Source: an uncultured Flavobacteriales bacterium
GTDB lineage: Bacteria; Bacteroidota; Bacteroidia; CAIKAF01
Length of the DNA: 64,000 bases
Assembly (NCBI GenBank): GCA_903825395.1
Contig: CAIKAF010000005.1
Span: forward strand, 1-64,000
Direction: 5' to 3'
Part shown: positions 18,295 to 25,615 of the stretch, in pieces
Numbering within the stretch: the stretch's first letter is position 1
Layout: each line of letters begins with the position of its first letter
The notes under the pieces: model-generated
What the model was told of the DNA's origin: nothing
Database searches by the model: none
The model's input: only the letters and a program-made list of their open reading frames with translations
Position numbers and translations under genes: made by a program

Positions 18295-18305
18295 GGAAAA
18301 ATGGT

Positions 18306-19052
18306 TTGAAAAAAACCCGAATTGCTCCAACTCCCAGCGGATTTTTACATAAAGGAAACCGATTCAATGCTGAATGGATTTCTAATTGGGCAAAATTGGC
18401 AGGGGCCTCGATTCGACTTAGAATTGACGATATAGACCGCAGCCGATTTCGGAATGCCTATCTAGAAGATATCTTTGAGCGCCTAAAAGAATGGGAAATT
18501 GAGTGGCAGGAGGGGCCAAGAAATTGCCAGGATTTTTTTCAAAACCACTCCCAGCATCACAAATTGGAACGCTACCGACGGGCCTTGGGTCTTATTGGCG
18601 GCGATTCTTATGTCTGTTCCTGCTCTCGGAAAGACATTGAAGGCGCCGATTGGGGTAAAGGGTGCCCTAGGCATTGTGAAGAGAATAACATGGAATTCAG
18701 TGTCGGGAAGACAGCCCTTCGCGTTCGAATTCCCGGAGGATTAGAGGCCTGGACAAGACCCGACGGAACTCCAGAATCTATTGATTTGGGGATGCATCCC
18801 ATGCATCCGGTAGTTTGGACACGGGAAGGGCTTCCGGCATACCATTGGGTGAGTATTTTGGATGATATTGACCATGAAATTTCAGATGTTTGGCGTGGCG
18901 CCGACCTTTTAGAATCAACGGGAATTCAACGGCAATTGGCTCGCCTGGCTGGACTTGACGGTTTTGAAACCATTCGGTTTGGCCATCATGCCTTGATTAC
19001 CGATACTGAGGGCAGAAAGCTAAGCAAGAGCGTATTGAGTGGAAATCAATAG
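18306..19052 (+). CDS. GluQ-like glutamyl-tRNA synthetase paralogue
   Basis: A 248-residue protein with the catalytic core of class Ic glutamyl-tRNA synthetases but no anticodon-binding domain, as in glutamyl-Q tRNA(Asp) synthetases. The HIGH-type motif is APTPSGFLHKGN (residues 7-18), the zinc-like ligands are Cys104, Cys106, Cys120 and Cys124, and the KMSKS-type motif is KLSKS near 238-242. Characterised GluQ enzymes attach glutamate to queuosine in the tRNA(Asp) wobble position. At 248 residues it is somewhat shorter than the usual ~290. The start is a TTG; the nearby ATG at 18301 is out of frame and stops at once. It follows fumC closely. The GluQ role itself is inferred. Confidence 0.82.
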   Translation: MKKTRIAPTPSGFLHKGNRFNAEWISNWAKLAGASIRLRIDDIDRSRFRNAYLEDIFERLKEWEIEWQEGPRNCQDFFQNHSQHHKLERYRRALGLIGGDSYVCSCSRKDIEGADWGKGCPRHCEENNMEFSVGKTALRVRIPGGLEAWTRPDGTPESIDLGMHPMHPVVWTREGLPAYHWVSILDDIDHEISDVWRGADLLESTGIQRQLARLAGLDGFETIRFGHHALITDTEGRKLSKSVLSGNQ

Positions 19053-19417
19053 TCTTTTTTTGCTGGAATTACCCCCCGGACCCCTCCTCTTGGATTTTCA
19101 ACATCTCCGGCATATCGAGGAATCAAATGAAGATGGGCATGGAAAATCGTTTGTCCGGCGGCAGTCCCCACATTGATTCCAATATTAAATCCATCGGGTT
19201 TTCGTTCTGAAATCAGCTGCATTTGACACTCGTTCAGTAACTCTAGGCATGCCTTTTGCTCTGACGGGCTGAGCTGAAAAAAATCAGAACAATGCCGTCG
19301 GGGAATCACCAAAATATGTCCAGGACTTACCGGGAATCCATCGTAAAAGGAAATCGCTTCCTTGTTTTCAGCGATAATTGTCCGATGATTTAAATCGCAA
19401 AAAGGGCAATCGCTCAT
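19046..19417 (-). CDS. HIT family nucleotide-binding protein
   Basis: A 123-residue histidine-triad protein. The triad HAHLHLIP (His93, His95, His97) is intact, preceded by SPGHILVIPRRH and by an N-terminal CPFC pair (Cys4, Cys7). HIT proteins hydrolyse or transfer nucleoside phosphates, usually on substrates such as AMP-lysine, diadenosine polyphosphates or related adducts. Its C-terminus (AGDVENPRGGVRGVIPAKK) is typical of the bacterial branch found beside helicase or nuclease genes. The ATG overlaps the stop of the HNH gene by four bases (ATGA), so the two are translated together. The 3' end overlaps the convergent GluQ-like gene by seven bases. Confidence 0.92.
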   Translation of the reverse strand: MSDCPFCDLNHRTIIAENKEAISFYDGFPVSPGHILVIPRRHCSDFFQLSPSEQKACLELLNECQMQLISERKPDGFNIGINVGTAAGQTIFHAHLHLIPRYAGDVENPRGGVRGVIPAKKDY

Positions 19418-20484
19418 ACTGTTTCTAGGTATTCAAATCCATTGTTGTGGGCAATGCTGAGCAAAGGGGAAAGTTGTTCCCGGAATCGTTCACTCGACAT
19501 GGCATCTACATGGGGAAATAATGTTAAATAATCTTGAAGGAATCGATTACGCGGAGCCACCTTACTCATATGTTGAACGGCAGAAGATTGAAGCAAATAA
19601 AAGCCGTCGAAGTACCGGTTCAATGGCGGTAGCTTGTCGCTTTTTCGAGAATTAAAAGAAGGATCGGCGGGAATTAAATTCCACATCAGGTCGTGAGAAA
19701 CAAAGCGATAAGGAATAAAATGTTCGACAGCATAGGTTCCTTTTTCCATTGGTTTCCCAGTATAAATACAGGCTTGAGGGCCTAGGTCGTTCAATACTTT
19801 ATCCCAAAAGTCCCTGCGTTGAGGAACCAATGAATTGCGCATTGCTGGCTTAATTAACTTATTTGCCAAGTCTGGCACCTGTGGGTTTTTGGTTTGTAAA
19901 AACTGAGTCAAGTTCCAATAGCAAAAGTCTTTTAGCAAACGGATGTTGGTTTCTAAATATGGGAGCCAAATTGGATTGATTTCTATTCGGTCAGGAAATA
20001 CGGCATACAAAACCTGATTGGAATACGCCTGCGATTGAGTATAAATACGTTGCCGCTGCTGTGCGTCGCTTTCTCCTTTAAATTTAGGAAACCAGGGGCT
20101 TAAGAACCAATGTGGTACATTTTTATCGAAGTGTTTTAACAAACGAAGCGATAATGGTCTTTTGGTGACAGACAGCTGTGCCAACACCTGATCGCGGGCC
20201 GCGTCCACAGGGATGTCTTCTAAGTGTGCTAGTGCTTGAGCGGCATATTGAAGCTTATCGTTATGGCCAAAAGAAACCTTAAAATAGTGAATGGTGTACC
20301 AGGCTTGAGCAAGCATTTGAGCAAAGAGCTCCTGTTTAGAAATGGTGTCTCTCCGTTGTTCTACAAAATATAAGATGGATAAAAACCAGTAAAACTTGTA
20401 GGTTAAATAGGTGTTATTAAAGCAAGCTGCCAGATTGGCTACGGGCAGATAAGATGAGGGCGTAAGGCGAGAAGAAACAACCAT
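19414..20484 (-). CDS. HNH endonuclease domain protein
   Basis: A 356-residue protein (start chosen at MVVSSRLTP; upstream in-frame residues look non-natural). The N-terminal ~230 residues are helical and unlike anything I can name. Residues ~238-290 form an HNH nuclease fold: CIYTGKPM, then AVEHFIPYRFV, then LMWNLIPADPSFNSRKSDKLP, with His, Asn and Asn/Lys in the expected order. This HNH layout is typical of stand-alone defence-related or restriction-like nucleases in Bacteroidota, but no methyltransferase or helicase lies nearby. It is coupled to the HIT gene by a four-base overlap. A role in nucleic-acid cleavage is likely; the biological purpose is unknown. Confidence 0.8.
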   Translation of the reverse strand: MVVSSRLTPSSYLPVANLAACFNNTYLTYKFYWFLSILYFVEQRRDTISKQELFAQMLAQAWYTIHYFKVSFGHNDKLQYAAQALAHLEDIPVDAARDQVLAQLSVTKRPLSLRLLKHFDKNVPHWFLSPWFPKFKGESDAQQRQRIYTQSQAYSNQVLYAVFPDRIEINPIWLPYLETNIRLLKDFCYWNLTQFLQTKNPQVPDLANKLIKPAMRNSLVPQRRDFWDKVLNDLGPQACIYTGKPMEKGTYAVEHFIPYRFVSHDLMWNLIPADPSFNSRKSDKLPPLNRYFDGFYLLQSSAVQHMSKVAPRNRFLQDYLTLFPHVDAMSSERFREQLSPLLSIAHNNGFEYLETV

Positions 20485-20608
20485 AAATTGAAAAACAAAG
20501 TACGGAAATCTTCTCTCGTTTGAGGAGATAAAAAACCATCCAAGGAAAAAAAACAACAGAAAACAATGGTTTAGGGGAGCATAAAGGGGGCTAATGCGGT
20601 CAAAAGCC

Positions 20609-20616
20609 TACCTTTG
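20609..20616 (+). promoter_or_regulatory. -7 promoter element TACCTTTG
   Basis: Exact TAnnTTTG match 35 bases upstream of the ATG at 20652. It probably drives the small secreted protein and the coupled DUF255 gene. Confidence 0.55.
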
Positions 20617-20651
20617 TTCTAGCATAACACGTCGAAAGCATCATTAAGACG

Positions 20652-21188
20652 ATGGGAAAAAAAATTCGAAATGGGGTATTGGGACTGCTGAGGGTTTGCC
20701 TCTGTACGTTTGTACTTTCTCCGCTTCAAGCCCAACAGTTCCATTCAGATGCCAATTTGCGCGCGCTTGCGGAAGCAGATACCATTGTTCGTATATACAG
20801 CCGGGAGAGCGGAAATTTTAGTGGAGTCTTTTTTGCCCGAATTTCAGATTCTAAGAAATGGGGAGTTTTTAATGCCTTTTCCGAGTCCAAAGGCAATTCA
20901 CAGGTAATTCCAATGCTATTTGACTCTCTCACCCTTGTACATCACCCTGTTTATGTGTATTTGGCATGGCAAGACGGAAAAATGGGTTTGGTAGAAAATA
21001 GCCGCATACAAGAACGCGTACCCGTATTCATATATCAAGATGGAATGTACGCTCTAGATGCGCAACAAAACCATTATGTTTTGGTGAAAGAGAAAAACCG
21101 TTGGTCTGTTTTAGATGCTCGAAGTCAGCGGCCTCTTTCGGGAAAAACATGGCCAGACCCCCTTCGGATTCCACTTCCTGTTCGGTAA
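20652..21188 (+). CDS. Small secreted WG-repeat-like protein
   Basis: A 178-residue protein with a signal peptide (basic n-region MGKKIRNG, cut near LQAQQ at ~28). The mature part has short beta segments of the type K-W-G-V-F and N-R-W-S-V-L-D separated by ~35 residues, reminiscent of degenerate WG repeats. No catalytic motif is visible. Its TAA overlaps the ATG of the following DUF255 gene (TAATG), so the pair is probably translationally coupled. Function unknown. Confidence 0.75.
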   Translation: MGKKIRNGVLGLLRVCLCTFVLSPLQAQQFHSDANLRALAEADTIVRIYSRESGNFSGVFFARISDSKKWGVFNAFSESKGNSQVIPMLFDSLTLVHHPVYVYLAWQDGKMGLVENSRIQERVPVFIYQDGMYALDAQQNHYVLVKEKNRWSVLDARSQRPLSGKTWPDPLRIPLPVR

Positions 21189-23131
21189 TGAAGAACATGG
21201 AGCAAAATAATCTGGGGCTTGAAAATAGCCCCTATCTGCGTCAGCATTCCTCAAACCCGGTATGGTGGCAACCCTATGGACATGAAGCCATACAGCAGGC
21301 AGAAAAGTCAAATCGGTTGTTGGTTGTAAGCATCGGTTATTCCGCCTGCCATTGGTGCCATGTAATGGAACATGAATCCTTTTCTGATCAGGAAGTAGCA
21401 GCGGTCATGAATTCCCGCTATGTTTCCATAAAATTAGATCGAGAAGAACGGCCCGACTTAGACCATGTTTACATGCAAGCAGCCATGTTATCTTCTCGGC
21501 AAGGAGGTTGGCCGCTAAATGCCTTGTGCTTGCCGGACGGGAGACCCTTTTTTGCCGGCACCTACTTTCCAAAAGAACGCTGGCTGTTGATTTTGAATCA
21601 TTTTTATGGTCTCTGGATTACTGAGCCGCAGTCCTTGCTTGAGGCGGCAAGCCAAATTCAACAAGGGATTTCAAGACTGCTTGCCGCTCCTACTATTGAC
21701 TATGATGCTACACCTGATATTTCTGGGCAACTTCAAGATTGGAAACAACGCGTTTATGCCCATTTGGATCCAGATTTTGGAGGGCCAGACCGTGAGCCTC
21801 GATTTCCGATGCCAGCCATTGCCCTTCCTTTTTTGAGCGACAATCAACCCATGGCCGAGCGAATAAAAACTTGGCTATTGAGGATGGCGGCAGGTGGTAT
21901 ATATGACCAAGTAGGAGGAGGATTTGCTCGCTATTCTACAGACGGCCATTGGTTTGTTCCTCATTTTGAAAAGATGCTGTACGACAATGCACAACTGCTT
22001 GAGGTATATGCATTAGCCTTTCAACGAGAAAAACATCCCATCTTCCTTCGAACCCTTCATGGAATATTAGATTGGGTCAGCTCTGATTTAGAATTATCAG
22101 ATGGTCGAATTCAATCGGCTATGGATGCGGACAGCGAAGGCGAAGAGGGCCTTTTTTATTGCTGGAAGCCTGAAGAGTTGCCCGCATTTAAGCCTAAGGA
22201 ATGGAATGATTTACGGTTGGATTTTGAATGGATTCCAGAAGGGAATTGGGAAGGGAAAACCATATTTTGGCGCCCTAAACGCTGGGCTCAGCCTCTACTA
22301 CCCAATACCGAATCGGCATTGCAAAAACTAAAGCGTACCCGAGACCTTAGAACGGCGCCTAGCATAGACACCAAGGTGCTTTTGGGCTGGAACGCCCTAT
22401 ACCTTAAAGGCTTGGTAGCGGCAGCACTATGCGATGTCTGTTTTGAAGAAAAAATATTAAAAAAGGCTGGAATTCTGGGCGAAGTCCTATGGAAATATCG
22501 ACATGAGCAAGGACAGTGGACGCGCTGCATGGAAGCTAGGCCGTATTTACCTGCCTTTCTAGAAGATTTAGCACCACTTGGGTTGGCTTTGACTGGCCTG
22601 CACCAATTGTATGGAAAAGGCCCTTGGCTTGATAGAGCATTGCAATTGGCAGAGGATATGGTGGCGCAGTTTGGGCAAGCCGACAGTCCGCTACTTTCCT
22701 TTTCTGCCGAACCAGATCCAATAACGGGGAAAGCGCATTTTGAAATACAAGACAATGTGATTCCTTCTGGCAACAGTATGGCAGCTCGGTTTTTTTTGGA
22801 ATTGGGGCGGCTTTCAGGCCGAATGGAGCTAATAGAGCGTGCGAAAAAAATGCTGTTCCAAGCGTATGGTGCGCTGAATGAATCTCCAATGTGGCATAGC
22901 GGTTGGTTGTTGCTCGCTGAAACCATTGTCGACCCCCCAGATGAGCTTCGATACCATGAAGATGCCATTTCGGCCCGTCGGGTCTGGAGACAGCGGCACC
23001 GAGCACCCCTATTAATCTTTGATGAATCCCTTGCCCCTGGACATTGGCAGGTTTGTCGAGGTACTCAGTGTATATTGCCGGCAGCGTCGGAGGCCGAATT
23101 GCTGAACTGCTGGCCCAATTATGTTGAATAG
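21188..23131 (+). CDS. DUF255 (YyaL/SSP411) thioredoxin-domain protein
   Basis: A 647-residue protein with an N-terminal thioredoxin-like domain of the DUF255 type and a C-terminal (alpha/alpha)6-type domain related to N-acylglucosamine epimerases. The opening LENSPYLRQHSSNPVWWQPY is diagnostic, followed by SACHWCHVMEHESF (CHWC at residues 54-57) and later GGFARYSTDGHWFVPHFEKM (~250-270). The family is conserved from bacteria to human SPATA20 but its reaction is not established. I placed the start at 21188, where ATG overlaps the previous stop; the longer upstream frame lies inside that gene. Downstream is a 900-base gap. Confidence 0.92.
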   Translation: MKNMEQNNLGLENSPYLRQHSSNPVWWQPYGHEAIQQAEKSNRLLVVSIGYSACHWCHVMEHESFSDQEVAAVMNSRYVSIKLDREERPDLDHVYMQAAMLSSRQGGWPLNALCLPDGRPFFAGTYFPKERWLLILNHFYGLWITEPQSLLEAASQIQQGISRLLAAPTIDYDATPDISGQLQDWKQRVYAHLDPDFGGPDREPRFPMPAIALPFLSDNQPMAERIKTWLLRMAAGGIYDQVGGGFARYSTDGHWFVPHFEKMLYDNAQLLEVYALAFQREKHPIFLRTLHGILDWVSSDLELSDGRIQSAMDADSEGEEGLFYCWKPEELPAFKPKEWNDLRLDFEWIPEGNWEGKTIFWRPKRWAQPLLPNTESALQKLKRTRDLRTAPSIDTKVLLGWNALYLKGLVAAALCDVCFEEKILKKAGILGEVLWKYRHEQGQWTRCMEARPYLPAFLEDLAPLGLALTGLHQLYGKGPWLDRALQLAEDMVAQFGQADSPLLSFSAEPDPITGKAHFEIQDNVIPSGNSMAARFFLELGRLSGRMELIERAKKMLFQAYGALNESPMWHSGWLLLAETIVDPPDELRYHEDAISARRVWRQRHRAPLLIFDESLAPGHWQVCRGTQCILPAASEAELLNCWPNYVE

Positions 23132-23356
23132 GAATGATGGCCAGAGAAAAAAGTAAAGTTTTGAGCTTTAAACTTGAAACGAAGATTAAATCGACCTTGA
23201 AACCCCTTCTTGTATGCATTCTAAATTAAAGAGCGAGGTATAGCCAAAAGTGGCATTAATCGATGTATATGGAGAAGCTGAAAATACAAGGCAACTTCGT
23301 TCGCGTTCCATTGGGGAAGGGAGTGGGAAAATCAAAAATAGGTCATTACGTCCGTT

Positions 23357-23776
23357 GGAAGAGATTTCCCTTTTTTGGGTCCACGGTTTGACGCCTCAGT
23401 TAACTCCAATACCGATTTCCTGAAGACTGCGCATAAGCTTTACCCAAAAAAGGTTGCCTCGCGCCCTTCAGGTCGCCATCGTTTTACCCGACTCAAAGGA
23501 AACTTGAATTTTTTTTGATTCCCACCTCATTTCCTCTCCTCCTTAAACCCCCTTCCAATTTCCCCTCCTAAAAAAGGATGAATTTGCCAGTTCATCCAGT
23601 CTCATTCCCATGCTCCCGCTTCCTGCATCAGCAAAGTTGCCTTTGCACGATTCAGAAAGCTTTTCTGAGACTCCCCAAGGCGAATTTGATTCCGCTTTTC
23701 AGCTTCACCAAATTCCCGTAGTTCACTCCAAAAAGTGCCCTAACTATTCTTCGCCACCCCAAATACGTGACGAAGT
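23357..23776 (-). repeat. Long interspersed repeat A, copy 2 (inverted)
   Basis: Reverse-complement copy of bases 1-412, sharing blocks such as GGGCACTTTTTGGAGTGAAC and GGAAGCGGGAGCATGGGAAT on the minus strand. Differences are scattered substitutions and small indels, with more divergence at the left end. A 64-codon open frame inside it (23610-23801) is not conserved in copy 1. The rest of the gap 23132-24033 holds AT-rich sequence without a gene, and then a terminator. Confidence 0.88.
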
Positions 23777-23986
23777 CTTCTTTTTAACGTTTCATCGATG
23801 AACTACAAAGTTACGCGAGGATTTTCAAAGTTTCAAGGAGAATAGCCAATTTAATTCGTAGTTGAGCAGCCTCTCAAGGTTGAATCCCCTGAAATACCTA
23901 CATTATGATGTGATTCAGGCAATTTAATAATAGCTAAAATAAAAGCCGAAAAATTACATTATTCCAAAAAAGAGAGGTTCAAAACA

Positions 23987-24014
23987 AAAAAAGCAGCCCG
24001 AAGGCTGCTTTTTT
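23987..24014 (-). terminator. Rho-independent terminator of the esterase gene
   Basis: AAAAAAGCAGCC-CGAA-GGCTGCTTTTTT, a perfect stem with a tetraloop and T-run on both strands, located 20 bases past the stop of the minus-strand esterase. Confidence 0.9.
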
Positions 24015-24033
24015 ATTTAAAAGAATTCCGTAA

Positions 24034-25572
24034 TTATTTCCATTGAATACGTTCCGTAACCACGCCCATTGAGGTTGTCATTTCAACAACGTACAATCCG
24101 GAGGGAAGCCCATTGCGGTCTAAAACCACCAGCGAGGTTGGTTCAACTTCTGCACTGCTTATTTCCACACCATTTAGGGCAAGTACCCGAACTCGAAAAA
24201 TAGAATTAGAGGGGTGAACCCGTAGATTCATCACATCAGCAGAGGGATTAGGAAATGCGCTATGCTGAATTACAAAGTTATTGATAGGCTCAGAATTTAA
24301 TGTTGGGTTATCCAATACCAACTTCATGCGTGGGATTAGGAATCCTACGATGGTATCCAAATAGGTCATAGCTTTAGCCTTGCTCATATCTGGATTTCCG
24401 GCAAGTCCATTGGCATTGATGGTAGGACCATTTTGACCCAACATGGCAGCTTCTGCAGAAACCGTTGCGGTATCCCACCACTCCCAAGGAGAAGTGTCTT
24501 CTAGAGGTCCTGATATTTCAGGGCGATCAATTTGAAACAATCCTTCATACTGGGCCTTTGGATTTAATGCATAGGCGCGTTGGCTAATGGGATCATTAAA
24601 TGTGGCATTTTGCCAAATGTCATTGTTCCCCAATTCATTGGCCCGTTTCACAACGGCACGGCTTCCTTGAACAAACACTACAGGCTGCCCCGTAGTGGGT
24701 ACAATGACCACACCAGAATCAAAGGGAGCATAAATATCACGGCTGGCATGAATAGCGGCCACGGGTGGCTCTTGCCACTCGCCTTGCATCCAGCTAATGT
24801 CTCCAATGGCTCCGCCAAGGTTGGCAACCATAGAAACATAATTTTCATATCCAGGGTGGTTGTAATTGTTAAACAAACCTCCGGTACCATTAACTGAACC
24901 TACCAGTGTATCATTGATTACAGAGTTTCCGCTAGGTAAAAGAAACTTCGGCAAAGCTGTTTCCTCTTGACGATTTAGGGCACCGTATGCCAAAGTTATA
25001 TACCCCCCAGATCCTTGACCAATCAAAATGATTTTACCTGGATTGATGTTGTAGGTAGTGGCTTCTTTTTTGAAATAACGAACGGCAGTTTGAACGTCAT
25101 GAATGGCGCGATAAACAGCATTCAAGATTCCTGCGGTACGTTCAATTTGAGAGGGAGCAAACGGGTTCCATCCTATACGGTAGGTAGGAGCTGCCACCAC
25201 ATAGCCCTTCATGGCCATGCGCACACACAACTCCACCAAGGCGGAATCCTTGTTGTTACCAGAATAGGAGCCATTGATGTATTTGGGTAAGAAAGATCCA
25301 GTGTGCAACAAAATAACGACCGGCCGATCGGTGACGTTATCGCTGGATGGAGGCGTATACATATCCATGTACAAATCGCCCAACTGTGGATTGGTAGAAC
25401 TACTTCCAGACGGAGCTGGAGGGAAGTTTAAGAAATAATAATTCTGGCCAAAGGTTACGTTAGGAGTAATAACCACGTCATTGCGGCTGAACACATCATC
25501 CACGTAACGGGTTTGGGCCATTCCAGCAAAACTCATGCTGAGAAGGGCGGCAGAGAGTAAGAGATTTTTCAT
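24034..25572 (-). CDS. Secreted alpha/beta hydrolase (carboxylesterase-like), T9SS
   Basis: A 512-residue secreted enzyme. The signal peptide (1-20) ends GMAQ. The hydrolase part includes VVILLHTGSF (~85-94, oxyanion region) and the nucleophile elbow GQGSGG (residues 185-190, Ser188), as in carboxylesterases and esterase/lipase-like enzymes. The C-terminal ~85 residues (SAFPNPSADVMNLRV, ending RIQWK) are a T9SS type A sorting domain. It would hydrolyse an ester outside the cell or on its surface. The gene lies 43 bases downstream of the large TonB receptor on the same strand, so co-transcription and a shared substrate are possible. A TACCTTAG element (25592-25599) could give it an extra promoter. 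Confidence 0.88.
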   Translation of the reverse strand: MKNLLLSAALLSMSFAGMAQTRYVDDVFSRNDVVITPNVTFGQNYYFLNFPPAPSGSSSTNPQLGDLYMDMYTPPSSDNVTDRPVVILLHTGSFLPKYINGSYSGNNKDSALVELCVRMAMKGYVVAAPTYRIGWNPFAPSQIERTAGILNAVYRAIHDVQTAVRYFKKEATTYNINPGKIILIGQGSGGYITLAYGALNRQEETALPKFLLPSGNSVINDTLVGSVNGTGGLFNNYNHPGYENYVSMVANLGGAIGDISWMQGEWQEPPVAAIHASRDIYAPFDSGVVIVPTTGQPVVFVQGSRAVVKRANELGNNDIWQNATFNDPISQRAYALNPKAQYEGLFQIDRPEISGPLEDTSPWEWWDTATVSAEAAMLGQNGPTINANGLAGNPDMSKAKAMTYLDTIVGFLIPRMKLVLDNPTLNSEPINNFVIQHSAFPNPSADVMNLRVHPSNSIFRVRVLALNGVEISSAEVEPTSLVVLDRNGLPSGLYVVEMTTSMGVVTERIQWK

Positions 25573-25615
25573 AAGGTGTATTTATGAATCTAAGGTATAA
25601 ATAAAAACCCGTGAA

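Noticed and set aside
22288-23219. Two frames of more than 220 codons opposite the DUF255 gene
   Set aside because: Antisense shadows; the plus-strand gene has clear family motifs to its end.
23610-23801. 63-residue open frame in repeat A copy 2
   Set aside because: The frame is not preserved in copy 1 and no domain is visible.
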